From: Sporocytophaga sp.
GTDB lineage: Bacteria > Bacteroidota > Bacteroidia > Cytophagales > Cytophagaceae
DNA: 64,000 nt
Direction: 5' to 3'
Assembly: GCA_024707265.1 (NCBI GenBank)
Contig: JANQAB010000010.1
Location: 806,001-870,000 of the forward strand
How positions within the stretch are numbered: the stretch's first letter is position 1; the number at the start of each line of letters is the position of its first letter. The translations under genes were made by a program, and so were the position numbers. Positions 12,701 through 23,811 of the stretch are shown one piece after another. The notes under the pieces were generated by a model. That model was given only the letters and a program-made list of their open reading frames with translations, did no database searches and was not told the origin of the DNA.

Positions 12701-15700
12701 ACATGCCAGATGAATAGAAGTCAGTGACGAAGAACACATAGTGTCCACTGCCATGCTTGGACCGTGAAGGTTAAAAAAATAAGATACTTTATTGGCAATG
12801 CTACTCAGGTTTACAGAAGGTGCTACAAAATTCCCTTTATGTTTTTCCTCAATCCCGAATAGTTGGTATTCCTCATACATTACACCAACATACACACCTA
12901 CTTTTCCGCCAATATCACTTCTCAAGGTTCCTTTGCCAGCTGCCTGCAGATCTGCTCTCGTATATCCCGCATCTTCGATGGTTTCCCAAGCAGTCTGCAT
13001 AAACAACCTTTCCTGTGGTGACATCATCTCCGCTTCTTTAGGGGATATGTTAAAGAACAACGGATCAAACTTGTCTACATCTTCAATAAATCCACCCCAC
13101 TTGCTATAGCTCTTTCCTGCCAGACCTTTTTCCCTGTTGTAAAATTCTTCGATGTTCCATCTGTCGGCCGGTATTTCTGAAATGCAATCTTTACCCTGTT
13201 TTAAATTCTCCCAGAATTGATTTATATCTCTTGCTCCCGGATATCTACCGCTTAATCCAATGATGGCAATATCTTCTACTACATCCGTTTCTTTTTTTTC
13301 TTCTGTAAACGAAGCAGCAAAGCGTCTCTTTTTCAGATAGGGAATTGTAACTGAATAATCTTGGATGGATTCTTCTTTGGATACAGGAGTTTTTAAATGG
13401 GTACCTGTAAGCTCCTTTAAGCGGTCTGCATGTTCTTCCGCAAAATATTCAGCTAACTCACCCAGATTCTGATATTCAAAAAACAGCGTCCGTGGAATCC
13501 TGACAAAAGATTCGCTAAGACGATTCGTAAGCCTGTTAATAAGTAATGAATCAATCCCATAAGCTTCAAAGGGGGTGTCAGTCTCTAATTTTTCTTCCAC
13601 CAATTTTAATTCTTCCGATAAGAATTTCCGGAAATAAGAGACTGATGCTTCATAAAGTCCTTGGGAAGACACAACTTCTGTAACTGAAGAATTGTAAGAA
13701 GCTGCAGGCTTATTTTTGGTCGAATTATAAGTTATCGGATTTCCTTTTCCGAAAATGACCAGCCTGTTACCTGCATTACTCGCAACAATCTTGTTAAAAA
13801 TTATAACTCCTTCCTTAGCAGGCATTGGAAACATGCCCCACTGCTTCTCCATAAATTTTTTACTTTCCACATCCACCTGCATACCTACATCTTCCCATAA
13901 AGGCCAGTTGACACTTATCGTCTTCCCGTACCGATTCCCTCGTTGACGCTCTCCTTCACGATATTCGGCATAATTATCAAGATAGGCATTAGCAGAAGCA
14001 TAATCCCCCTGACCAACGTTTCCCAATACTCCTGCAACAGAAGAACACAAAAGCATAAAATCCAGCTTTTCGTCCCTGGTCGCTTCATCAAGGGTCTTTA
14101 CGCCCTGTATCTTTGGCAGCAGCACTTCTTCGATCTCTTCTTTCGTCTTCTTCAGAATAAAACTATCATGCAAAACACCTGCTCCATGAATAATGCCATC
14201 CAGCTTTCCGTGGGTTTCCCTAATTGTATTGATTAATGATTCGACTTCTTCGATTTTACTAACATCGCATGAATAATAAATCGTATTGTTAAGCGAGGCA
14301 ATCAGTGCTTGTTTTTCTTGGTTAAGCTCGCTTCTTCCTGTAAGTATTACTTTAGTATTCCTTATGTTACTGATATGGGAAGCAAAAATATACCCCAGAC
14401 CTCCTGCACCACCCGTGATCAGGTATATGCCTCCTTCTTTGACTCCTGATACAGCTTCCATGACGGGTTCTGATACCGACGACAATGTTCTGACTTCTCT
14501 CCTTCCGTTAAGATATCTTACCTCTGCATCAGAAGTACCGTACTCTGCTTCCAGCATTCCTACAAGATCATCGAGACTATCAAGTGACAGGCGATCTACA
14601 CCAAGCACTTTTGCTGTAATCTTCGGATTCTCAAGTCCTGCTGTTTTAAAAAGACCAGATACAAAACCATAGTCAAGATATTCCTTATTACGACATACCA
14701 AAGTGATGTCAACCGTCCCCCTCTCCTTTATCTTTTCTTTGACTCTTTTAAATACAATTGTGAAATAAGAAGTTTCCTGTTCCTGCATAAGAGATTCTAC
14801 TTCCGCTTCCAGTCGATCCTGCAGCTTGTCAGCAAGGTCCGCAGGGCCATCTGCCAATAATATCAGACGGGTAACAGGGAATGCAGAATTAATAATAGTT
14901 GGCTGAACATGCTCTTGCCAATGGTTTTCATATAGATGAATCCTTGAAATATCAAATGTTTCCTGGCTACCTAAATGTGCCTTGACAGGAAGAAGTACAA
15001 AACCTGCGATCCTCACCAACACCTCTCCTGCCTCGTTTAAAATATCTATATCATAACTGTTTACTTTCCCCTTGCCTTTGGTATCAATGCTTTTCTTTCC
15101 ATAGGACCATATCGTATCCGGCAATTCGTTGTAAATAGTGATATCACTGATGCTGAAAGGAAGTGAAAGGTTCATGTTCCCGTCGGAAAGGTTCATCCCG
15201 ATCCATACCTGCAAAGCGCTATCAAGTAGTCCGGGAGGCAGTACATAGCCCTCTTCCTTTGGAAGAGTGATCTTTGCTAACACTTCTTCGTCAGAGTAGT
15301 AAAGCTTTTCAATTCCTCTGAAACCAGGACCATAGCTTAAGCCTAGCTGACTGAACAATGCATAGCATGTATCCTGATCTTTACTTTTGACAAACTTTTT
15401 TTGAAGGAATATCAAATCGTGAGGAGGCGGAACAGTAATCGGTTGCATTCCAATTCTTCCCTGGCTATGTAACTGTACCTTGTCACCACTACCGGTATAC
15501 ACTTCGAAATCAACTTCTTCTCCAGTTGGATAAAGTCCAATATTTACTTTACAAGACGTTCCGTCTGCTTTTATCGGCAGTTGCCAGCTGACATCTTTAA
15601 ACCGGGTAACTTTCCGGTGGGTACTTCGTGCACCTGCTTCCCGCGCAAGCTCCAGAAAGGCCACGCCAGGCAATACTTTTTCATCCTGTATCTTATGTTC

Positions 15701-18700
15701 AAGTAAAAAGTATTCGCTGCCTGTGAACTCACTTGTATACTTCTGCTCATTCAGATCGGATTCATTTGTATGAAGCAGCGGATGCAGGTAATTGGATCCT
15801 GTACTTACTTGCACAGCATTCGTAGTTATCCAATAACGCTCACGGGCAAAGGGGTAAATTGGAAGACTAATCCGGGCGGGCTTTTGCTGAGGATAAAATA
15901 AATTCCAGTCAATTGTAATTCCCTTTACCCACAATTGTGCCAGAGACTTGATTTCTTTATGCCTGACAGCACTTTCTATATAGGCCTTCCCGGCTTCCCC
16001 TTCCAATAAAAAATCAAGCTTCTGCTTCCGGATGTTTCCTGTATAAATGTCGTCAGTTTTTCCTTGGAGATAAGCAGATAACTTAGCAATTAAGTCTTCC
16101 CGGTCCTGAGCAACAATTGCCATTCGCTCTTCCATTGATTCCCTACCCGTCTGCAAGGTATACACAATACTATAAAAACTATTGTCAGACTGCTTTTCCA
16201 GGTAGTTTCTTAGTTCTCTTGCTTTCACTCGCAGCCTGTCTTCATTTTTTGCAGAAAGAACGATTATACCGGATCCACCAGCCTGATAAGACGGACGATG
16301 TTGAGGTACGTATTCCTCAATGATCACATGTGCATTGGCACCGCCAAATCCAAAACTGCTGATACCTGCTATTCTTCGTTTACCCTCCGGTACTTTCCAT
16401 TCACTGGATTCTTTTTTGCAGGTAAAAAGGGCTATCCGAAAGTTTTAAATACTCATTAGGCTTTTCCAGATGAGGATTACCCGGAAGGATACCATGTTTT
16501 AAAGAAAGTAACACTTTTACTACTCCTGCGATTCCTGCTGCTGCTTCCAGGTGACCAATATTTGTTTTCACACTTGCAAGCGCACAATAAGGTTCATTGG
16601 ACGGAACAAGGTTTCTTTTTTGGTAAAGTTCTTTAAAGGCAAGCTTTAATCCTTCAATTTCTATTGGGTCTCCAATAGGTGTTCCTGTACCATGTGCCTC
16701 GATGTAACTCACATCACGAGGATCTATATTGGCGGAAGTATATGCCTTCACCAACAGCGATTTCTGAGCATTCGGATTAGGCGAGGTCAGAGTATTTGCC
16801 TTACCACCATGGTTTACTGCCGTTCCCCGTATAACTCCATAAATAATGTCACCGTCTTTTTCTGCTTGGCTAAGCGCCTTTAATATTATAATACCTACAC
16901 CTTCGCCTCTTACATATCCATTAGCCCGGTGATCGAAAGTTCGACATCTCCCATCCTCACTTAGCATTCCTGCTTGCGTCATGGGAAATAAGGTTTCAGG
17001 TATAATGTCCAGACAAACCCCTCCCGCTATAACCAGGTTACAGGAGCCATTACGTATCTGCTCTACACCACGATGTATTGCGACTAATGAACTAGAACAT
17101 GCTGTATCTATTGGCTCACTGGGACCATGTAAATTAAACAGGTAGGAGATCCGGTTGGTAAGTATCGACTGAAACATACCAGTGACAGACTGGGCTTCTC
17201 GATTCAGGTGATTACGCTGAATAAGGGAAGTATAATCGTCAAAATATGTACCAATAAAAACACCAGTGTTGGATCCTGAAAGTTCCTTCACATTAATTCC
17301 TGCATCCTCCAATGCATGGTAAACGGCTTCCAACGCTATCCGCTGCTGTGGATCAATCAACTCTGCTTCTCTTGGGGAAATATTAAAAAATAAAGGATCA
17401 AACTTATCTATGTCCTCAATAAAACCTCCCCACTTGGCTTTTGTCTTGTTCTTATCTTTCTTCGGATCACCATAATACGTTCTCCAGTCCCATCTGTCGG
17501 AGGGAATTTCGGTGATTAGATCTTTGTTCTCCTTAATATTTTCCCAAAACGTATTCAAATCGGGAGACCCGGGAAAACGTCCATTTACACCGATTATGGC
17601 AATTGGTTCATTGTAATCTGAACCAAGCAATGGTTCTTTGCTATGAATTGAAGAAATACTTGTCCCGCCTCTCAAAAATTCTGTTTTCTGATATATGTCT
17701 TCTATTTTGTCTGCAGGCTTAGATATTGAAACATGACATTTTATTATTTTTGCCTGAAAATCTTCCATCAGAAACGCTGCAAGATCCTTAATGGTAGGAT
17801 AGTTATAAAAAATGGCAGGAGACAACTCAAGTCCATAATACTCATTAATCTCATTGGAAAGCTTAGTAAGCAAAATGGAATTAAATCCATAATCACCGAA
17901 CTTCTCGTCTGTTTCAAGATCGTGAGTTGTTACTTTCAATAGTAGAGAAACAAACTCCAACAGCTTCTTAATCAACCCCTCTTTTAATATCTCTGTATCG
18001 ACTTCATTGGATATATCTACCGAAAGCCCGCTTCTCTTACCACACAGCTTAAGATTAATATCACTTTCATTTCCATAAGTCACTATTTTTTGTCCGGAGA
18101 CACCTTTCAAAAAATCTTCCAATATTTTCACTCCCTCTGTGACTGGCAGGGCCAACATTCCCCATTGCTGCTCCAGATACCTCCTGCTCTCTGCATCCAC
18201 CTTCATTCCTCCATCTTCCCATAATGGCCAGTTAATACTTATCGTCTTTCCGTGTCTATTGCCCTTCTCCCGTTCTCTTTCACGATATTCCGCATAGTTA
18301 TCCAAATAAACATTTGCCGAAGCATAATCACCCTGGCCAATGTTTCCTAATACCGCTGTCATCGATGAGAAGAACACCATAAAGTCCAGCTTTTCTTCTT
18401 TCGTCGCTTCATCCAAGTTCTTCACACCCTGAATCTTTGGCAATAGCACTTCGTCAATCTCAACCTTTATCTTCTTTAGAATTAAGCTATCGCGAAGCAC
18501 CCCTGCTGCGTGAATGACACCATCGAGCTTTCCGTAGGTTTGTTGTATTGTTGCAACTAAGGAATCTACCTCTTCCCGGTTACATATGTCACATCGGTAG
18601 TAAACAGCATTGGTTAGTGATTTTATAAGCGTCTGCTTTTCCTGGCTTAGCATGCTTCTGCCTATCAGTATTACCTTACTGTCTTTAATCTTACTTATAT

Positions 18701-21455
18701 GGGATGCATATATAAAACCAAGACCACCAGCACCACCTGTGATCAGATATACGCCACCCTCTTTGAATCCTGTACCCGGAGCCATCGGTACTTCCGATAC
18801 TGGAGATACTGCTTTTGCTTCCCTGCGTCCATTGAAATACCTTACTTCCACATCCTGGGAGTTCAGTTCTGCTTCCAGTATATCCGCAATATCAACCAGG
18901 CTGTCAAGCGATAATTTATCTACACCAAGTACTTTTCCTGTGATCTTCGGATTTTCAAGCGCTGAGGTTTTTAAAAGGCCAGATACAAACCCGTAATCCA
19001 AGTATTCATCGTTACGGTATACTACAATTATTTCAACCGGCTTTTTCTCAAGTATCTTTGCTTTTACTCTTTCAAAAACAGCCATAAAATAGGAAGACTC
19101 CTGCTCCTTGTTCAGCGATTCGACTTCGATTGCCAGACGTTCCTGCAGTTTGTCGGCAAGGTCTGCAGAGCCTGCTGCTAATAGTATCAGTCGGTTGGAT
19201 TGCAAAGGAGAAACGGAATCAACTGAAAGAGATCTCAGTTGCCATAGGTTATTATAAACATAAAGTCTGGAGCTTGCAGCATTTGTCTGATTTCCGGAAT
19301 TTAATGCTGTCTCTTTCAAATTCTCTTCCGACGGAATCCAGTACCGATCACGTGCAAATGGATAGGTTGGCAGCTCCACCCAGTCAGGAGCCTCATTGCT
19401 ATATAATATATTCCAGTCAACCGGTAAACCGGCACACCAATATTTTGCAAGATTATTCAAATCTTTATCAGTAAGCCAAGAGTTAACAGTGGCCTCTCTT
19501 GCATCAGTTACTTTATTAATCTTCGAACGATTCTTGCTGTTTCCTAAATAGATATTTTCTGAAGTTATTCCTTTACAATATTTAGTAAGTATTTCCTTTA
19601 AATCATCTGTATGTTGATACACGAAAGCGAGGCGCTCCTCCATTTCTTCCCGGGTCATTTGCAGGCTATAGCATAAAGCTGCATGATCTGTGGTGGGATT
19701 TTGTTTTATAAATTCTGCAAACTTTTCAGTATATGCTTTTAGCCTGTCTGAATTTTTAGCTGATAATACAAACAAGTAAGGTCCTGATTTTCCTTCTTCA
19801 TTAACACATGCTTTCTGCTCCTTGGTAAAAGACTCCAGAACCACATGTCCGTTTGCTCCTCCGATTCCAAAACTACTCACCCCAGCTCTTAAAAGGTCCT
19901 TAATTGGGGATCTCCATGACTGCAACTCACTTTGAATATAAAATGGACTGCCTTGCAGCTCAATTTTGGTATTTAGATTATTATAGTTAATGGTTGGCGG
20001 TAATGAAGAGTGCTTCATCGAAAGCAAAACTTTGAGCATACCTGCCATTCCTGATGCAGCTTCTAAATGTCCGATATTCGATTTTATGGAACCTAATCCG
20101 CACCATGCCTTCACTGCATTCATTTTCTTGGATCTACCAGCCTTAGGTTTCGGATTTTCCGAAGAGGATTGCAAATTTTTAAAGGCAGCAGTTAATCCGG
20201 TTATTTCAATGGGATCACCAAGGATTGTTCCTGTCCCATGCGCCTCTATATAACTTACACTTTTAATATCAATGCCCGCATTATTATAGCTATCCTCAAT
20301 AAGTTTCCTTTGCTTTTCCGGGTTCGGAACAGTTAAACCACCGGATAGTCCACCGTGATTTACAGCTGTGCCTTTAATAACACCTGCGATATGGTTTCCT
20401 TGCTTTACTGCATCTGTCAATGGCTTGAGAAACATTAATACTGCCCCTTCACCCCGCACATATCCATTGGCCTTCTCATCGAAGGTATGACATTTCCCAT
20501 CCTTACTGAGCATATTGGAATCGTAGTAGGCAACGCTCCTCATTGGATGGCACATAAGATGTACAGCACCGACTATGGCTTGTGTACAATCACCAGAACG
20601 TATAGATTTTACGGCTTCATGTATGGCTACCAGAGATGAAGAGCACGCGGTGTCAATCAGCATGCTAGGGCCATCGAAATCGAAGAAATAAGAGATCCGG
20701 TTGGGCAACAATGCCACAGAAGTTCCTGTTCCGGTCAATGTTTCTTTCCTGAGACGTTCTTGCAATAAGAGTTCATAATCAGTTCCACTGGCTCCTATAT
20801 AAACCCCCGTTTTAGTACCCTTTAGCGACGAGGCTTTATATCCTGATTTTTCGAATAGTTCCCAAGACAATTCTAGCAATATCCGTTGCTGGGGATCCAT
20901 TAATTCCGCTTCTCTTGGAGAGATTCTAAAAAATGAAGCGTCAAAAGCATCTATCTCCTTAATATATCCACCTTTATTAATCCCTTTATGGGTAGTAGTT
21001 ACATCGATCCACGACGGCCATGTCCAACGGTTTTGCGGAGTTTCGGATATAAAGGATTTACCTTCGGATAGAATATTCCAGAGATCTTCTTCGGTAGCCG
21101 CTCCAGGAACACGAAAGGATACCGCTATAATTGCAATATCTTCCTCAGTTCCCTGCATGGCGGCCTTTGACTCCAAAGAGCGTAATGCTATTTCAACTTC
21201 CTTCTCTTCATAACCCAATTCCATTAAAAGATATGTCGTAATATCATTAATAGTTGATAATCCGAAAAACCTGCTGGGATTGCTCTGTATATTATAATCC
21301 CGGTTCAGGTACACGGAAAGTTCACTATATACTACCGATCCTATCCCCAATAATTTTAAATCTGTACCTGCATCAATATCTACTTCCTCTAGAACCGAGG
21401 AAAAAAAATGAATACAAATTTCATTTAATCTTGAACGATTATATAACTCTTTCAT
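8284..21455 (-). CDS. trans-AT polyketide synthase, first protein (two frame breaks)
   Basis: About 4389 residues after removing one base at each of two T6 runs (16412-16417 inside the second KS, and 8391-8396 near the C-terminus). The repaired length is an exact multiple of three. As read, the gene appears as two pieces, 21455-16401 and about 16327-8360. Domains: N-terminal ACP-like (LGIGSVVYSEL); KS-KR-ACP; KS-DH-KR-ACP; KS-KR-ACP; terminal KS. All four KS keep Cys in DTACSSS or DTMCSSS, His in HGTGT and His in NIGH. Each KS is followed by the flanking linker ending in a YPFARDRYW-like motif, with no AT: the signature of trans-AT synthases. Repairing the second break turns an abrupt end into KRYWPEV plus a ~27-residue polar tail, ending in TGA that overlaps the next ATG. 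It is the first PKS gene in the transcription direction, because only repeats and AT-rich DNA lie upstream. Confidence 0.92.
9830..13275 (-). other. PKS module 3: KS-KR-ACP
   Basis: KS at ~11975-13275 (DTMCSSS near 12723-12743). The KR at ~10190-11430 is of a different lineage from the other KRs (TGGTRGIG, LFSSVSAL, SDYAMANSYMD). ACP has GVDSVIL near 9956-9978. The predicted output is a beta-hydroxy intermediate handed to the split module that follows. Confidence 0.85.
13400..17613 (-). other. PKS module 2: KS-DH-KR-ACP
   Basis: KS at ~16310-17613 (DTACSSS near 17087-17113), broken in frame at the T6 run 16412-16417. DH at ~15000-15790 has catalytic His in EHKIQDEKVLPG (Asp replaces the usual Gly at the fifth position), YGPGFRG and LLDSALQ. 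KR at ~13790-14945 has TGGAGGLG, CSSV and GDYASAN. ACP has GIDSLL near 13541-13560. The predicted output is an alpha,beta-unsaturated intermediate. Confidence 0.85.
17740..21144 (-). other. PKS module 1: KS-KR-ACP
   Basis: KS at ~19832-21144 (DTACSSS near 20634-20654), AT-less linker to ~19337, KR at ~18100-19275 (TGGAGGLG near 18717-18758; Ser in FFSSM and Tyr in GDYASAN near 18313-18376), ACP at ~17740-17990 (GFNSILL). The KR carries Asp in the GVLRDS segment, as B-type KRs do, which predicts a D-configured beta-hydroxyl intermediate (inference). Confidence 0.85.
21150..21455 (-). other. N-terminal ACP-like domain, probable loading position
   Basis: Residues 1-~100 of the first PKS protein have the size and helix pattern of a carrier protein. 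The segment LGIGSVVYSEL stands where the usual DSL motif lies, so the phosphopantetheine Ser is present but the preceding Asp is Gly. It comes directly before the first KS and has no partner domain. This suggests it receives a starter unit from an enzyme encoded elsewhere (inference). Confidence 0.65.
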
Positions 21456-21601
21456 GGAATGCTTTTAATAAAGCTTCGTAGTTTTTTAATTTTCTTCTTG
21501 AGACTTAGATTTGTATTCTTGATTTTTGGAAATCCATCCCAAAAATATTCCCAACCAACCCATGAAGTCAATAGCCAATTTTGGTCATTTATTAATGACA
21601 T
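21439..21601 (-). CDS. Small Trp-rich ORF overlapping the PKS start (unit 1)
   Basis: As read it encodes 49 residues (21601-21452) and ends in a TGA that overlaps the PKS ATG. If the T6 run at 21482-21487 is read as T5, it becomes a 53-residue protein ending at 21439 that matches the copy in unit 2 to its last residue and overlaps the PKS by 17 bases. The N-terminal half has four Trp in 21 residues (NWLLTSWVGWEYFWDGF), then a Lys-rich helix. A stop codon lies just upstream of the ATG, so this is not the tail of a longer gene. I do not recognise the family. Possible roles are a translationally coupled small protein or a leader peptide. Differences from unit 2 include a six-base in-frame indel and conservative changes, which favours real coding. 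Confidence 0.5.
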
Positions 21602-21630
21602 GATCTGATTTTAAAGGAAGCAATACAACC

Positions 21631-21891
21631 CTTCCTTCTCTTCATACCCCAATTCCTAAAAAAAAACATGTAGTAATATCATCAACAGTTGATAATCCTA
21701 AAGACCTGCAGGGATTGCTCTGTATATTATAATCCCTGTTCAGTTACATGGTAAGTTCACTATATACTACCGGTCCTATACCTAATAATTTTTAAATATG
21801 TACTTGCATCAATATCTACTCCCTCTAGAACCGAGGAAAAAAAATGAATACAAATTTCATTTAATCTTGAACGATTATATAACTCTTTCAT
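21631..21891 (-). pseudogene. Decayed copy of the PKS ACP start (unit 2)
   Basis: Starting at 21891 it repeats the PKS N-terminus (MKELYNRSRLNEICIHFFSS...) for about 30 codons, then departs and stops (…YLKIIRYRTGSI) through substitutions and small indels. There is no KS behind it, so it cannot make a working carrier protein. Confidence 0.85.
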
Positions 21892-22030
21892 GGGATGCTT
21901 TTAATAAAGCTTCGTAGTTTTTAAGTTTCTTCTTGAGATTTGTATTTTTGATTTCTGGAAATCCATCCCAAAAATATTCCCAACCAACCCATGAAGTCAA
22001 TAGCCAATTTTGGTCATTTATTAATGACAT
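21875..22030 (-). CDS. Small Trp-rich ORF, intact second copy (unit 2)
   Basis: A 51-residue reading frame with no break, nearly identical to the unit 1 ORF (same first 25 residues, then Lys to Glu, a two-codon deletion and Phe to Ser). It lies in the second tandem unit, where the adjoining PKS copy is broken. Keeping this frame open next to a decayed ACP copy suggests either selection on the small protein or a recent local copy. Function unknown. Confidence 0.45.
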   Translation of the reverse strand: MSLINDQNWLLTSWVGWEYFWDGFPEIKNTNLKKKLKNYEALLKASHERVI

Positions 22031-22063
22031 GATCTGATTTTAAAGAGAGCAATACAACCTCAA

Positions 22064-22303
22064 CTTCCTTCTCTTCATACCCCAATTCCTTTTAAAAACA
22101 CATAGTAATATCATCAACAGTTGATAATCCTAAAGACCTGCTGGGATTGCTCTTTATATTATAATCCCTGTTCAGGTACACGGATAGTTCACTATATACT
22201 ACCGATCCTATACCTAATAATTTTTAAATCTGTTCTTGCATCAATATCTACTTCCTCTGGAGCCGAGGAAAAATGAATACAAACGATTATATAACTCTTT
22301 CAT
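22064..22303 (-). pseudogene. Decayed copy of the PKS ACP start (unit 3)
   Basis: The third and shortest copy. The start at 22303 is followed by an internal deletion of about 20 bases relative to unit 2, and by the same damaged ACP sequence. The upstream small-ORF block is missing, so the repeat array ends inside this unit. Confidence 0.8.
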
Positions 22304-22335
22304 GATGCTTTTAATAAAGCTTCGTAGTTTTGTTA

Positions 22336-23754
22336 AAGGATTACTGACCTCTTGTCTTTAAAAGCAAAAATTACTTATCTATGGTAAAAAACTTTGAATT
22401 AACTTGGGGGCATACTTAATGCCTTAAACTCTGATAATAATTAGAACTTATACTTTATAAGTCCTATTCTGAAAAGCGTTTATTTCTAAATTAAAAATTA
22501 GCATACATCCCAATAATGGTAGGGATTTATGTTTAGTTTATTATTTGTTCTTTCTAGTTGTTCATTTGTAATTTTCAACACACTTAGGTAGCAAGAAGAA
22601 TCATGGTCATATAATATATAATGACACATGTTTCATTCACTATCTCTAAATTCATTCTTAGGTATTTCAATCAATATGATTAAAAAATCACCGTTTAGTT
22701 TCCGTCATAAAAAAAAATTAAGCTTACAAATTCTTATGGCCTATTTCCTTCATCAGGATGAAACATGAGCTATTGTTTATTGTCATCGCAATGCTCAATG
22801 TCTTTTATTCTTTTAAATATATAATTGCTTATATACCCAAATTAAAAGATTAATAAAAAATACAATTAATATTAACCCAAAAATATTCATCAATATTATA
22901 CAAGAATGATACTCCTAGAACATCTCAAACTTGTATTTTTAATTTAACTATTCATTGGCATATGATGCCTACGATTCATGGGTTAAAGGTAATATTTTAT
23001 TTCTCTCTCTCAATTTTTTTATAAAAAAAAAAATTCAAATGTATAGGTCATTTCCTCTGGTAAGATATTTCCACAGCTCAATAGACACTAGAATCAATAT
23101 GTAAAAAAAAACATAACTCATTTGTATTCTTTCATTTAAACTCAAAAATACTGATTAACAAAATATGTCCCAACAGTTTCAAAGATTCCAGAAAAAATAT
23201 TTCTTTGGTGTTGGAGAAATTGCAAAATGTTTATCAAAATCCATTTCTGATTTTAAAAATATCAGAAAGGGTTCCTTCAACAGTCAGAGGTTAAATTTCA
23301 AATGATACTTCTAATTTTTAAATAATTATCCGTTTGATTCATGCATCTATTAAGTCAAGTTGAGACTTATATCATCTGTATGAATCAACAATCGGATAGT
23401 GATACTCATACTTAAATAGGACTATACTGCCCTTTTTTAATATTTGAATCAATAAGCAATAAAGTTATATATCTTAATGATGGTTTATTAGACTTGAAAT
23501 CTTAATTCCATTTTCTAACATTTTCTTTGATATTGAATTCACGGGTGATTAAAAGAAATATTGAGGGGATAGTCAAGATAGCCTATTCGCAAACTTTTAT
23601 ATGCATCACGGGAACACAATAAGAATAATGGTCATTTTGTAAATCTTCCTTTAGTGGAGTGAAAGAAAAACAAAGGGAAGCATATGAAGTACCAAAGTCA
23701 AATTCATGGACTGGTTGGGTTGTAGTAGTGAATTACCTAGCTTTAAAAGCAAAA
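22336..23754. other. Long AT-rich gene-free stretch upstream of the PKS operon
   Basis: About 1.4 kb with dense stops in all frames. The only candidate is a 46-codon plus-strand frame at 23165-23305, which is too weak to call. The PKS operon promoter probably lies in the part nearest 22335, but I cannot point to a convincing promoter. I see no RNA gene or further repeat unit. Confidence 0.6.
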
Positions 23755-23783
23755 TGCCGAAAGTTTTTTACAAACTTTCGGCA
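23755..23783 (-). terminator. Hairpin terminator after the DUF1232 gene
   Basis: A perfect 12-bp stem (23755-23766 with 23772-23783) and a 5-nt loop. On the minus strand it is followed by a broken T-rich run. It lies 28 bp past the stop of the gene at 23812. Confidence 0.8.
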
Positions 23784-23811
23784 CTTAAAACTTAATACTT
23801 ATAACTTACAA

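Larger units (their letters stand above)
21197..22335. repeat. Three head-to-tail copies of a ~433-bp unit covering the PKS 5' end
   Basis: Units begin at about 21197, 21631 and 22064, recognised by a shared cttccttctcttcata start. The first unit includes the live first ~86 codons of the PKS and ~175 bp upstream. The second is full length; the third is partial and ends near 22335. Shared blocks include the start region of the PKS (starts at 21455, 21891 and 22303) and, in units 1 and 2, a block at ~21530-21615 and ~21960-22045 that is identical over about 85 bp. Units 2 and 3 carry indels that break the ACP frame. Confidence 0.93.

Noticed and set aside
8360-16327. Treating the second long PKS piece as a separate gene starting at 16327
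   Set aside because: The start would fall inside the C-terminal part of a KS; one base removed at 16412-16417 joins it to the upstream piece with an intact KS motif.
1-21455. Search for integrated AT, thioesterase or NRPS domains in the PKS genes
   Set aside because: No GHSxG-type acyltransferase, thioesterase, adenylation or condensation motif was found in the visible part.
23165-23305. 46-codon plus-strand frame in the AT-rich region upstream of the PKS
   Set aside because: Too short, no start context, no neighbour support; such a frame is expected by chance in 1.4 kb.
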